Made by a program: the position numbers and the translations under genes
Assembly: GCA_007693745.1 (NCBI GenBank)
Contig: REDA01000047.1
Span: 1-47,407, forward strand
Length of the DNA stretch: 47,407 nt
Direction of reading: 5' to 3'
Source: Balneolaceae bacterium
GTDB taxonomy: Bacteria; Bacteroidota; Rhodothermia; Balneolales; Balneolaceae
Shown here: piece after piece, positions 34,401 through 42,764 of the stretch
Numbering within the stretch: the stretch's first letter is position 1
Layout: each line of letters begins with the position of its first letter
Notes under the pieces: generated by a model
Seen by the model: the letters and a program-made list of their open reading frames with translations, nothing else
Database searches by the model: none
What the model was told of the DNA's origin: nothing

Positions 34401-34615
34401 GGATTTTGATCGGGCTGAAATTCGATTCTGGCTGCGAGGAGATGCAGACATTTATTTTGCGTGACAGCTGAATTTGAATGGGGGAGGAAGGCTGATGAGT
34501 AAGAGACTTCTTCAGCAAAAGGCAGAGTTACAGAGAGGGGAGATACTCCAAACCCAAAAAGAAAGAGCAGCACCGGAAGGAGGCCGGAACTGCTCTGGAA
34601 AAGAGTATAGATCAT
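31403..34615 (-). CDS. M6-like secreted protein with degenerate zinc site and T9SS type A sorting domain
   Basis: 1070 residues. The N-terminal half aligns by motif with M6 (immune inhibitor A-like) metalloproteases: SRIGSHLGLPDLFNTTNG, GIGRFGLMDG and LSAWERVYLGWAEP. In active M6 enzymes the first motif is HExGHxLGLPDL. Here the two zinc histidines and the glutamate are Ser275, Arg276 and Ser279, so the enzyme should be inactive. A later region (about 820-930) contains FG-GAP/VCBS-like propeller text (LSGDGYPDIAWISEHG, DLNGNGNQELLIMG). The last about 80 residues (NWPNPARDHTHIRF ... SGAYIALIEA) are a T9SS type A C-terminal sorting domain, so the protein is probably exported and surface-attached. 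The stop overlaps the start of the barrel gene by 4 bp. The PorV-family gene ends 11 bp upstream. Confidence 0.85.
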   Translation of the reverse strand: MIYTLFQSSSGLLPVLLFLFGFGVSPLSVTLPFAEEVSYSSAFLPHSNSAVTQNKCLHLLAARIEFQPDQNPFTSGNGTFDTGSVPYLESPGTSVDALPHDQGYFEAHLEFAKNYFERNSGNGIEISYSVLPAVYRLQRKMEEYSPVGENPGLEPLADLMVDSWSMIAESGSLDLPATHCSNIAFILFHAGIGRDIELTGTSLDRTPQDIPSAYLSLNSLRDLLDDPSFSGISINNGSVLVSNTLIIPRTLSRAGTEVNGDRFVVPLSVNGLLTSRIGSHLGLPDLFNTTNGRSGIGRFGLMDGAGIFSYNGLFPPNLSAWERVYLGWAEPFGIQYDSEMHIALEATSETQPGEIGRVSISSDEYYLIENRHRDPHGTGVILTIRKPDGSFVQQTFSNEDDDFVNQSRGFDLLLEPGVVTDVSHFDFSLPGGLRNPGSGYSNGKALNGGILIWHIDESVIRRQINSTGINSNPDRRGVEVKEADGAQDIGRPIEGLFFQNEVNGSPFDFWWNGNDSAVITQSGDTLSLYQNRFGLDTFPNNYSHAGTPSFFELYDFSDNLPTASFRIRPVQPVDILYEPPQRLGLAPLRTTFQSEDPYLRHYPLSLRGFINSRQEPHLLISADNGFRILHLETMEWITPPVMIKRMQQPLILPGMNRIAAASRPDFSRSDGLKLDFYEIGENKTELVNSAEIPANNGYLSWSDPDYVDLEGTDLRFNIEEDLLVSLSGITRNSAVIQSLQASIIDNRLSIRSGTETLQLNSDIRESDHLSLGLLAQSDQSIDVWLNLGRKLQIYRGVNQYRDPLTIVENESLQRPAFGDLSGDGYPDIAWISEHGDRMTVRNLNGATLDGFPVRAPKSTKFFGAPLIADLNGNGNQELLIMGRDSYSLLIFGYSSSGSKLPGFPLLAGDAGQPDEQPVIMTVAGNYLAAVNSSNELILWKFPQISAVEWGSVLGDGVNNKGSYISSATSPNPAEPLQTLLDQDETYNWPNPARDHTHIRFHTRQPAEIRIRILTLSGRLIHDSETTSRGSFPEEIRIETSQWASGAYIALIEANDGKSRESLMFKIAVVR

Positions 34616-34626
34616 CCCGATTGGGA

Positions 34627-35754
34627 TTAGCGGAAGTTGATCAGCAGGCTGAGGCGAATGGTATTTGCCAGCGGGTGATCTTCTTCGAGCGTGTAGAGAT
34701 AGCTGAAATCCACTCCGAAAATGTTGTACCTGAGACCGGCTCCAAGAGTAATGAATTCTCTGTTTCCATTTTCAGGATTTTCAAAATAGTAGCCTCCTCT
34801 GAGAGCGAAGAGGTTGTCGTACCAGTATTCAAGACCAAATCCGAACATGAGCTGCTGAGCAAGTGACACGGTTACATTTTCGGTACCGTTAAAGCGCTCG
34901 AAAGAGCCCCAGGAGTTGAAAAGTGCTTCAAACACACCCATATTCTGGAACTCCGGGTTATCCTGGTCGGTGCTGATTCTCTCATTCCTGGCCATAATTT
35001 TTGATACATCATTCGAAAAGGTAAGAGAGTTCAGACCGTTCGAATCGAGATCCATTTTGTACGCCCATCCCGCGCGGAGTGTTGTTGGCAGGGGATCTTT
35101 TTGTGCGTTGTCTGTGTATTGAATACCCGGACCTATGTTTGCAAGATTGAAACCGGCACTGAAGGTTGCTTCCCGGCTGCCAAGGGCAAAAGGTCTGGAC
35201 TTGTAAAGACCGGCAAAATCCACACCAACACTGGAGCCCGGGGTGATATCCTGCCCGCTCACGCTTCCGTCAGCAAGTGAACTGTAGATGTATCTCAAAC
35301 CGGTACCCAGTGCAAAAGTCTCGGAAATCCTGAAACCGTATGAGAGTCCGGCGGAAATTTCAAAACTGTTAAAACGCCCCAGCTCCAGACCTGTTTCATC
35401 CGTTCTTGTCTGTTCACCGAGGTTGAGGAAGGTGATATGACCACCGATCGTTCCAATCCCATCGATATGGTAAGTGCCTACAAGATAGTCATAGAACAGA
35501 TCTGCATTAAACGCGGGCAGCCAGTTGGCATGAGTGATACTAACCTGACTCTGATTCTGAAATGCCAGACCGGCCGGATTCCAGAAAATTGCAGATGCAT
35601 TGTCTGCAATCGCAACACCGGTGTTACCCATTCCTGTAGCGCGGGAATCGGGTTCAATCTGCAGAAAAGGAACTGCAGTAATACCGACCTGAGCCATAAG
35701 GGTTGACAGGGGAATAAAAACAGTGAAAATGGTTGTGATAAAAATTTTTTTCAT
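34627..35754 (-). CDS. PorV/PorQ-family outer-membrane protein
   Basis: I place the start at 35754 (375 residues), where MKKIFITTIFTVFIPLSTLMAQ forms a clean signal peptide; an upstream in-frame ATG adds 18 residues without a signal character. The mature N-terminus is typical of PorV: VPFLQIEPDSRATGMGNTGVAIADNASAIFWNPAGLAF-like blocks (residues about 28-65). The rest is a FadL-like barrel. PorV proteins shuttle T9SS cargo with a sorting domain to the attachment complex. This one is directly upstream of such a cargo gene, so it may be dedicated to it rather than the general PorV. No porU is visible in the window. Confidence 0.87.
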   Translation of the reverse strand: MKKIFITTIFTVFIPLSTLMAQVGITAVPFLQIEPDSRATGMGNTGVAIADNASAIFWNPAGLAFQNQSQVSITHANWLPAFNADLFYDYLVGTYHIDGIGTIGGHITFLNLGEQTRTDETGLELGRFNSFEISAGLSYGFRISETFALGTGLRYIYSSLADGSVSGQDITPGSSVGVDFAGLYKSRPFALGSREATFSAGFNLANIGPGIQYTDNAQKDPLPTTLRAGWAYKMDLDSNGLNSLTFSNDVSKIMARNERISTDQDNPEFQNMGVFEALFNSWGSFERFNGTENVTVSLAQQLMFGFGLEYWYDNLFALRGGYYFENPENGNREFITLGAGLRYNIFGVDFSYLYTLEEDHPLANTIRLSLLINFR

Positions 35755-36026
35755 ACGTCTGTGTAATAGATATTCCGAAGGAATTAATAATGCTTGCTCA
35801 TAACTCATTTTAATGAATTATGTTGTGCTGCAGTGTTGCAGTTATTTCTCATATAAGCCGAAATAATGGAGTAGATGAAAAATGGTATCGAATCCCTATA
35901 AGCCTGTCTTTTTAAATTGGAGGTATTGAAACAAGATACGAAAAGATTGATAAATACGGTTTATTTGAGATGATACTATCGGAAATCAAAAAAGTCAAGC
36001 ATTTGTAAAGGCTTTTGAATGGATGT

Positions 36027-37205
36027 TTACAGGAGTTCAACAACCATGGCGGATGCGCCGCCGCCGCCATTGCAAATTCCTGCACAACCAGTTTTTTTAC
36101 CATATGCCTGCAATGCGTGAATCAGTGTAACAAGAATTCTTGCACCTGAGCACCCTATCGGATGGCCGATGCTGACTGCTCCCCCATGAACATTAACCTG
36201 ATCCGGATTTAGCTTTAAAAGCCTGTTGTTGATTAATGAGACGACAGAAAAAGCCTCATTGATCTCAAAAAGATCGATATCCTTAAGTGATAATCCCGCT
36301 CTTTTTACGGCCAGTGGAATCGCATCAGCCGGGGCCGTGGTAAACCACTCCGGTGCTTTTGCAGCACTTGCATGACTCAATATTCGTGCTATTGGTTTAA
36401 TGCCGAGCTCCAGGGCTTTATTTCCGCTCATTATCAGAACTCCGGCGGCTCCGTCGTTAATACTGCTCGCGTTGGCTGCCGTTATGGTTCCCTCTCTGTC
36501 AAAAACCGGTCTCAGCGATGAAATTTTATCAAAATCAACCCGATCCGGTTCTTCATCTTTTTCTACCATTGTGACATTTCCCTTCCGATCGCGAATTTTC
36601 ATCGCAATGATTTCGGCGGCAAAGAAGCCCTCATTTTGAGCTTTGATGGCGCGGCGATAAGATTCTGTGGCGTAGGCATCCTGTTCTTCGCGGGTTATAT
36701 TGCACTCCCTGGCACAAAGTTCGCCGGCACTCCCCATATGATAATCGTTATAGACATCCCAAAGCCCGTCCTGAATAATTCCATCAAGAGCCTGCACATG
36801 CCCCAGTTTAGACCCGAACCGCTGTTTAGGGAGATAGTAGGGAACATTACTCATACTTTCCATACCGCCGGCAAGCATGATCCGGTTTTGTCCCAGCATG
36901 ATCTGATCGGATGCGATCATGATCGCTTTCATTCCGGAAGCACACACTTTGTTTACGGTAGTTGCAGGGGTAAGAGTGGAGATACCGGCTTTTATTAAGG
37001 CCTGTCTGGCCGGTGCCTGACCCATTCCGGCTGACAATACATTTCCCATCACCACTTCTTCCACCTGATCCATGGTAATCCCTGAACCTTTAAGCAGTTC
37101 AATAAAGACTGCAGCGCCCAGTTCAGGTGCTGTAAAACCGGACAGATTCCCTCCAAACGATCCAATGGGAGTTCTTTTGGCCGAAACGATTACAACATTG
37201 TCCAT
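36027..37205 (-). CDS. Acetyl-CoA acetyltransferase (thiolase)
   Basis: Condenses or cleaves acyl-CoA. The 392-residue protein shows the nucleophilic Cys in TTVNKVCASGMKA, the active-site His in NVHGGAVSIGHPIGCSGAR, NEAFSVVSL, and C-terminal Cys in AGICNGGGGASAMVVE. Length and motifs fit a biosynthetic acetoacetyl-CoA thiolase or a beta-oxidation thiolase; I cannot decide which. It follows the TPR lipoprotein gene by 26 bp. Confidence 0.94.
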   Translation of the reverse strand: MDNVVIVSAKRTPIGSFGGNLSGFTAPELGAAVFIELLKGSGITMDQVEEVVMGNVLSAGMGQAPARQALIKAGISTLTPATTVNKVCASGMKAIMIASDQIMLGQNRIMLAGGMESMSNVPYYLPKQRFGSKLGHVQALDGIIQDGLWDVYNDYHMGSAGELCARECNITREEQDAYATESYRRAIKAQNEGFFAAEIIAMKIRDRKGNVTMVEKDEEPDRVDFDKISSLRPVFDREGTITAANASSINDGAAGVLIMSGNKALELGIKPIARILSHASAAKAPEWFTTAPADAIPLAVKRAGLSLKDIDLFEINEAFSVVSLINNRLLKLNPDQVNVHGGAVSIGHPIGCSGARILVTLIHALQAYGKKTGCAGICNGGGGASAMVVELL

Positions 37206-37231
37206 GCTTGGTCAGTTTACTTTCTGTGGAC

Positions 37232-38488
37232 TCAAAGGCTCAGAGTACGCTCAATTTGATCTGCTTCATCCGTCATATTCAATCTAAGGTAGATTTCATG
37301 CAGACGGTACCTGTATTCAAGCCTGTCCGGATTTAGTTCAGCGGCTTTTTCGATCAGTTCGAGAGCCTGCTTGCGTGAGAGGTCGCTTTTCTCTGAAATC
37401 TGACTCCCTGATTCACCTCTGCTGTTCTCATGTTCAGCCAATGTGTCGAGCAGGTCTGCCAGATAATTGAAGTAGAGGCCAGTCTTGAAGTGCAGCTCTT
37501 CACTCATGGGAACTCTTTCCTTTAAGGAAGTGAAAATTTCTTCAAATTTCCCTGCAGTCAGAAGTATATCTGCGATTGCAGTCTCCGGATTGTTCTGTGT
37601 CATCTCCGGCTGAAGATAACTGGTTGCCATCGATTCAATCAGGAAATAGTACTGTTCAAAAAGAGTTTCAAGATAATAGGTGCGAGCCGGGAATTCCTGA
37701 GTCATTAAAGATAATCTCTCCACAGCTCTTGCATTCATCCGGCTGATGACATAGGCATTCACCAGACCATGCAGAAAATGGCTGTTCGAGGGGTTCTCTC
37801 TGACAAGCTGCTCATAATATGAAACAGATTGTTCAGTGTCGCCGGTTTCCAATAGAAGCCATGCTAATTTTTCAATGATTTCAGGTTTAACGGACTCATT
37901 TTCTTCCATCGCCAGATGAAGTGTGTTGATCGCCTGCTGTACTTCTCCGCGTTCGTAATATGTGGTTGCGAGGAGCGAATAGGTAACAAGGCTATCGGGG
38001 AGAATTGCGATAGCATTCTGGAAGTGATCCGCGATCTGCTGATGCTGTCTGTTGGTTCCTTCACTCTTATCCTGCTGGTGCAGGCGAATTCCGCTGCTCT
38101 GCTCTCTGTTCCATATCAGTTTCCGTTTTTCATTCAGAATAGTGAGATCCGGATCCCTCTGAAAAACAGTTGAAGAAGATAGAGTGGTAATTTCACGGTA
38201 AATATCTGTGCGCTGATGCGGTTCGGCGAGCTGATCGGCAAGTTGAAAAAGGAGCTCACCCTTTCTCAGGAGAAGGGTCTCGTTCTCAGGTTCAGCTTGC
38301 AGCTGCTGATTCAGTTCTCTGAGTTCGTTCTCAATTCCTCTGTGAAAACCCGTTCCGGAATCACTGCTGCGTTCAAATGCAGTGCAGGAGAGCATAAAAA
38401 AAAGCCCGAAGGTGAGCAGGATGCTCACCATACGGGTTGAAATCAGGTAATGTGGAATTTGCTGCAGAAACAGAATTGGTTTACTCAT
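37232..38488 (-). CDS. TPR-repeat lipoprotein B
   Basis: 418 residues from the ATG at 38488. The N-terminus (MSKPILFLQQIPHYLISTRM, then VSILLTFGLFFMLSC) has a lipobox-like LSC, so the protein is probably a lipoprotein. An ATG at 38431 would leave a signal with no basic residue, so I favour the longer start. Several TPR-like pairs follow, such as YSLLATTYYERGEVQQAINTL, EKLAWLLLETGDTEQSV and a final ALELIEKAAELNPDRLEYRY. It overlaps TPR lipoprotein A by 8 bp, and the two have similar architecture, so they may derive from a duplication. Function unknown. Confidence 0.8.
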   Translation of the reverse strand: MSKPILFLQQIPHYLISTRMVSILLTFGLFFMLSCTAFERSSDSGTGFHRGIENELRELNQQLQAEPENETLLLRKGELLFQLADQLAEPHQRTDIYREITTLSSSTVFQRDPDLTILNEKRKLIWNREQSSGIRLHQQDKSEGTNRQHQQIADHFQNAIAILPDSLVTYSLLATTYYERGEVQQAINTLHLAMEENESVKPEIIEKLAWLLLETGDTEQSVSYYEQLVRENPSNSHFLHGLVNAYVISRMNARAVERLSLMTQEFPARTYYLETLFEQYYFLIESMATSYLQPEMTQNNPETAIADILLTAGKFEEIFTSLKERVPMSEELHFKTGLYFNYLADLLDTLAEHENSRGESGSQISEKSDLSRKQALELIEKAAELNPDRLEYRYRLHEIYLRLNMTDEADQIERTLSL

Positions 38489-39797
38489 CAAAACCTGCTC
38501 TTCTCATTGCTGCATCGGCTTCCTGCTCCATTCCAAGTGTGGTATAGACCTGAAACAGGGACCGCCAGTTTTCCGGATTATCGGGGTTGAGTTCGGCTGC
38601 TCTTTCGTAATAGACAAGTGCGTCTCTGAGAGTGTCTCTTGCCCTGTCATCATACTCCATCACAAGATCGTTGGTAGGTGCGTTGTTCCGTCGGTCAAAG
38701 AGGCTTGCAGCCCGGTTTTGATAAATAATTCCGAGGATAAAATTAGCTGATTCACTTTCCGGTTCCAGCTCCACTACTCTCTCCATTTCGCGGATCGAAA
38801 TCAGTGTGAGGGCATCTATATCTGCTTCTTTTTCATTGATTTCGGCCCTGATGGTTGCAATATTTGCTTCAGCTTCATCACGTGCAGCGCCACTCAGGCT
38901 TCTGGAATTTCTTTCGAGGTCAAAAATCTCCTCATAAAGTGCAGAGACATCCTGGGTAATCTGATCCACCTGCTGATAGATCTGGGTTCCGAGTACGCGT
39001 CGGTACTGTGGATTTTCCGGATCACCGGCAATAAGCGATTCAATCAGTTCAATCGCAGTTTCCCGCTGACCTGATTGTATGTAGGCATCCGCCTTGAACT
39101 GTACAAACGAGGTGTTGTCGGGGTAGAGAGCCAGGGCTTCGTCTGATTTTTGGATAGCTTCATTAAATCTTCCCTCAATCAGGTAGAGACTGATCAGATA
39201 CTCAAAATCATCCGGCATCGGTGGACTCAGCAGGCTCATGGCCGTTTCGTAGGTACTGATTGCGTTATCGGCATCCTGAAGCTGATAGTGAGTGGATGAC
39301 ATAACCTGATAGGTCATTGCGCTGTCCGGATTAATGGTAGCTGCATTCCGGAAATGAGCAAGCGATCTCTGAAGATCATCGAAAGCACCGGTAAACAGAG
39401 AATCTGTCTGAATATTTACTCCGAGATTATACTCATCCGCCCAGAAAGCGATGATTGTCTCATTTGTTTCTTCATACTCGTCCGGGAGTTCCTCGAGGCC
39501 GGTCATGATTTCCTTTGCACGCTCAAAGTTCTCTCGCGCTTCGGCATAGAACGGACCTCTCTCAAACGGATCAGCGATCTCTTCTGCCTGTGTGGCCAGT
39601 ATCAGACCTTTATAGTAGAGAGCCACATAATTACCGGGATCTGCCTCAAGTGCGTCATTGGTAACCTGCAGGGCTGCATCAAAATTTCCGGTCACGAGAT
39701 TTACCATCACGTCATTCACAAACGGATCGGTACTTTCACATGCCCACATAAATCCTGCAAAAGCAAAAATCATTAAAAATAGTTTATAACTTTTCAT
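38481..39797 (-). CDS. TPR-repeat lipoprotein A
   Basis: 438 residues from the ATG at 39797, where MKSYKLFLMIFAFAGFMWAC is a convincing lipoprotein signal with Cys20. An in-frame upstream ATG (39884) would bury it behind 29 residues. TPR-like segments run throughout: GNFDAALQVTNDALEADPGN, VALYYKGLILATQAEE, AISTYETAMSLL, GRFNEAIQKSDEALALYPDN and DALVYYERAAELNPDNPENW near the end. A long helical stretch (about 280-320) may form a coiled coil. First gene of the operon with lipoprotein B and thiolase. Role unknown; a periplasmic scaffold is a reasonable guess only. Confidence 0.82.
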   Translation of the reverse strand: MKSYKLFLMIFAFAGFMWACESTDPFVNDVMVNLVTGNFDAALQVTNDALEADPGNYVALYYKGLILATQAEEIADPFERGPFYAEARENFERAKEIMTGLEELPDEYEETNETIIAFWADEYNLGVNIQTDSLFTGAFDDLQRSLAHFRNAATINPDSAMTYQVMSSTHYQLQDADNAISTYETAMSLLSPPMPDDFEYLISLYLIEGRFNEAIQKSDEALALYPDNTSFVQFKADAYIQSGQRETAIELIESLIAGDPENPQYRRVLGTQIYQQVDQITQDVSALYEEIFDLERNSRSLSGAARDEAEANIATIRAEINEKEADIDALTLISIREMERVVELEPESESANFILGIIYQNRAASLFDRRNNAPTNDLVMEYDDRARDTLRDALVYYERAAELNPDNPENWRSLFQVYTTLGMEQEADAAMRRAGFDE

Positions 39798-40190
39798 CTG
39801 TTTCGGGTGTCTTTTTTTCTTGGTTGGTTGATGTATTAAAAGTAACCATTCATATGCGCTTGTGCAATAGATTCCCGAATTCATAGAGATGAGCGCTTGC
39901 GATAATTACAGTTTGTCAATAGATTGGTTCATGAGTCACTGGCATGGAAAAATATGAGTCTCCGCCTGGATGCGGGGTCATTAGGGTAGTGCAGTAACCT
40001 CTTGAGACGAATATATATTCGGATAATATGAATTCATTCGGATGTAGTTCGTACTGAACCTTTTTGATTATTTTGGTCTTGAGTGTGACCGAAATGTAAT
40101 GGAATTTCAAAATCCCCGGAAAATAAAACATTGAGTTGCATTTATTATGAATGGTTGTTTCAAAACTGTTTGTCCAATTAAAAAAAAGTT
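39798..40190. other. Divergent intergenic region between TPR lipoprotein A and ridA
   Basis: 393 bp without a recognisable gene, holding promoters in both directions. I could not identify a clear -35/-10 pair for either. There is an ATATATATT run at about 40010-40020 and nothing repetitive. Confidence 0.4.
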
Positions 40191-40574
40191 ATGATGAAGA
40201 AAAGTATAGTTAAAACACCCGATGCCCCTGCGGCGATCGGTCCGTATAGCCAGGCTGTTCTGTTTGATGGAATTCTCTACTGTTCCGGACAGATACCCTT
40301 GAATCCCGGAACGATGGAGATTGTGACGGGAGGCGTGAAGGATCAGACTCAGCAGGTGATGGATAACCTTGAGCAGGTGTTACTGGCAGCGGGAAGTGAT
40401 TTTTCAAAAGTCCTGAAAACGACAATCTATCTGGCTGATATGAATGATTTTTCTGTTGTGAATGAAGTATACGGATCCAAATTTCCGCAAAACCCGCCGG
40501 CCAGGGAGACCGTTGCAGTAAAGACACTTCCCAAAGAAGTTCTGGTTGAGATCAGCTGTATCGCTCATCTGTAG
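40191..40574 (+). CDS. ridA: RidA family enamine/imine deaminase
   Basis: RidA hydrolyses reactive enamine/imine intermediates such as 2-aminoacrylate, protecting PLP enzymes. The 127-residue protein has the family motifs PAAIGPYSQAV, CSGQIPLNPGTMEIV, NLEQVLLAAGSDFSKVLKTT, the conserved Arg in PPARETVAV, and the C-terminal PKEVLVEISCIAHL. The first two codons are both ATG (40191 and 40194). It is convergent with the M23 peptidase gene, with repeats between them. Confidence 0.94.
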   Translation: MMKKSIVKTPDAPAAIGPYSQAVLFDGILYCSGQIPLNPGTMEIVTGGVKDQTQQVMDNLEQVLLAAGSDFSKVLKTTIYLADMNDFSVVNEVYGSKFPQNPPARETVAVKTLPKEVLVEISCIAHL

Positions 40575-40705
40575 GCCTGATCGGCTCCTCTGCCGACTGG
40601 ATAGGATAATGCCTGATGAGAGCAGGGTAATGCATGAAGAGAGGCCGTAACGCGTCCTGTGAATGTGGCAAAAACTGCGTCCAACCCTCATGCAACCTAA
40701 ACCTT

Positions 40706-40832
40706 AGGCGAGCCCGGCCGGTTAACCCGGGGAACCCTAAGCTTATCCCAACCTTAATCGCAATCTTCAGCGCCTCCGGCCCCTCACCCGGGGAACCTCA
40801 ACTTTAAGCGCCTCCATTCCATCACCCTGGAA
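40706..40832. repeat. Degenerate direct repeats, about 40 bp, three copies
   Basis: Three imperfect copies: about 40706-40740 (GGCGAGCCCGGCC ... AACCCGGGGAACCCTAA), 40766-40804 (CAGCGCCTCCGGCCCC ... ACCCGGGGAACCTCAA) and 40805-40840 (AAGCGCCTCCATTCC ... ACCCTGGAAACCCCAA). They run straight into the hexamer tract at 40833. No coding function seen. Confidence 0.5.
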
Positions 40833-40880
40833 ACCCCAACCTCAACCCCAACCTCAGCCTCAGCCTCAACCTCAGCCTCA
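40833..40880 (-). repeat. Hexamer tandem repeat (TGAGGY) that begins with the stop codon of the M23 gene
   Basis: On the minus strand, eight hexamers of type TGAGGC/TGAGGT (two are TGGGGT) run from 40880 down to 40833. The first TGA is the stop codon of the M23 peptidase. Because 6 is a multiple of 3, the following TGA triplets are also in frame, giving five further in-frame stops. The G-rich mRNA strand has regularly spaced GG pairs that could form a two-tetrad G-quadruplex. Confidence 0.8.
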
Positions 40881-42764
40881 GTAAGACACCGTGACCTCTC
40901 TGCGGTTCAGATTACCCACTCCGTCAAAAATTTCCATACTGACCCGATTCGATGATTTGGGTTTAAATTCGGGATGATAGAAGATCAGAAAGTTTTTTTC
41001 GGGATCGTATTCAATAATTCCTCTCTGACCGTTAACTGTGATGACGGATCTTCTGTAATCAATTCCGGTTTGCTGATCACGTGCCGGTACAACAACGATG
41101 TACTTTTCGTTAAGGTTCTTCTCGATTCTTGGAGTTCCAGCCCAGGGGGCAACGCCATCCTGCATAATTTTCAGGCTGCTGATCTCACTGAGTCTGCCGC
41201 GTATCAGCCCGTCCTGGTTTACAGCTCCCAGAAAAAAAGTCCTGTTTCTGTATTTGTCGTGCGAAAAGAGAGCCAGTTTTTGATTGTATTTCATATGATC
41301 AGGCAGAATATAGTTGAAATCTATCGGCTGCTGAATGGGAAGTCTGTCCGGATCGAAGTGAATATAGATTTCATCATCATTAATCTCGATTTCCAGATGC
41401 AGTTCAAGGGAATCAAAAAGTGCGTTTTCAGGTACTGTGAGCCATAACTTACGGTCAGCAGAGTGTATCGAGTACTTTTTGCCCGGTTCAAGGATCTTTT
41501 CGACTCTGTATGTAGTTGGCTGGTAAAATGGTCTGTAAATTTTTACGAAGGGTATCGTGTGATTTTCTGCAGAAACAAGGTAATGGTGGTTGTGATCGCT
41601 GCGGTAATCGCTCCATCTGAATGGGTTTAATGGGATTGTTGATGATTGATGATGTTCCGGCAGGGGATAAGCAGGTACATAAGTGATTTCAGAACCGTGT
41701 CTTTTGTTATTTTCCACATGCACAGTAATAAATGCAGTTTTACTGTTGCCGTAGATATCAGTGGCAACGATTTCAAGGTTATAGGTTCCGGGTTCAAAAT
41801 TGATAACCCCCTCATTTTTGACGGATCTGTAGAAAGGCAGATGATTTCCTTCAACTCTGTATAGTCTTTGATAGGCTCTGCGTGTTTGAGCCAAAAGCTG
41901 GTAGGATCGATCCAGAAACATGTGTCTCGCCTCCCTGTAAGAGAAATGATCTTTCACTGCGTGAAACAGAGTATCTGTTTCGTGTACAAGTGCAAGAGAG
42001 TAAACAGAATAGCGGTTGGGGGATCCGTCTGCCTGATCATACAGACTTACAGCCAGACCGGCCGGTCCCTGTAATGTTATTTCACCGAATTGATGGTTTC
42101 TGCCGGATCGTGTGCCGGTAATGATATCGTGTCCGGTTCGGCGCAGGGTTTTGTTGTCGAGGTGTTCAATGGCAAGATGTGTAAAGACAGGGGGTATTCG
42201 ATCACGGATACCAAGATTTGTCAAAAGCGGATTAAACGGATTGTAATCCGGATCTCTGAGTTCAAAATGCAAATGGGGAGGACCCACGCCGGTTGATCCG
42301 GTAAAAGCGATTACATCTCCTTGTGAATAAGTAAATTGTGAGGAATCAGGATGAATATCAAGATCGGCTGTGAAGTCAATAAGTCGTATGGAGTCCGCAA
42401 AAGCCTGAAGTCTGGGTTCAAAACGATTCAGATGCGCATAGACAGAAAACGATCCGTCAGGATGCCGCATATACACCACATTTCCGTAACCCCTGGGGCT
42501 CATTCCTATTCGGTAGACATAGCCGCTTCGGGTGGCAAACACTTTATACCCCTCGCGTCCCCATGTTCGGATGTCGATACCTGCATGGAGATGAGCCGAT
42601 CTGGTTTCAGCAAACGTGGAAGAAAGTTGCCGGCTGGCATCAGTTGGCCATAAATAGCTGACTGAATCAGCCAGAAAAGAGACAGGGTTCTGACCCGTAA
42701 CAGAAGAAGGAATCAGAAACAGCAGAGAGAAAAGAGCTGAAAGAAATCGCTTACGCCCGCACAT
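40878..42764 (-). CDS. M23-family (LytM-type) peptidase with large C-terminal extension
   Basis: 628 residues from the ATG at 42764, which gives a signal peptide (MCGRKRFLSALFSLLFLIPSSVTGQ); an in-frame ATG at 42815 would lengthen the overlap with the upstream gene. The M23 domain (about 45-190) has HAGIDIRTWG (first His and Asp), YAHLNRF and HLHFELRD, so the zinc site is complete. The remainder (about 200-628) is an uncharacterised beta-rich region. Its end, NRVSMEIFDGVGNLNRREVTVSY, reads like the last strand of an Ig-like domain. Probable periplasmic or surface peptidoglycan endopeptidase. The stop codon is inside a hexamer repeat. It overlaps the FAH-family gene by 14 bp. Confidence 0.87.
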   Translation of the reverse strand: MCGRKRFLSALFSLLFLIPSSVTGQNPVSFLADSVSYLWPTDASRQLSSTFAETRSAHLHAGIDIRTWGREGYKVFATRSGYVYRIGMSPRGYGNVVYMRHPDGSFSVYAHLNRFEPRLQAFADSIRLIDFTADLDIHPDSSQFTYSQGDVIAFTGSTGVGPPHLHFELRDPDYNPFNPLLTNLGIRDRIPPVFTHLAIEHLDNKTLRRTGHDIITGTRSGRNHQFGEITLQGPAGLAVSLYDQADGSPNRYSVYSLALVHETDTLFHAVKDHFSYREARHMFLDRSYQLLAQTRRAYQRLYRVEGNHLPFYRSVKNEGVINFEPGTYNLEIVATDIYGNSKTAFITVHVENNKRHGSEITYVPAYPLPEHHQSSTIPLNPFRWSDYRSDHNHHYLVSAENHTIPFVKIYRPFYQPTTYRVEKILEPGKKYSIHSADRKLWLTVPENALFDSLELHLEIEINDDEIYIHFDPDRLPIQQPIDFNYILPDHMKYNQKLALFSHDKYRNRTFFLGAVNQDGLIRGRLSEISSLKIMQDGVAPWAGTPRIEKNLNEKYIVVVPARDQQTGIDYRRSVITVNGQRGIIEYDPEKNFLIFYHPEFKPKSSNRVSMEIFDGVGNLNRREVTVSY

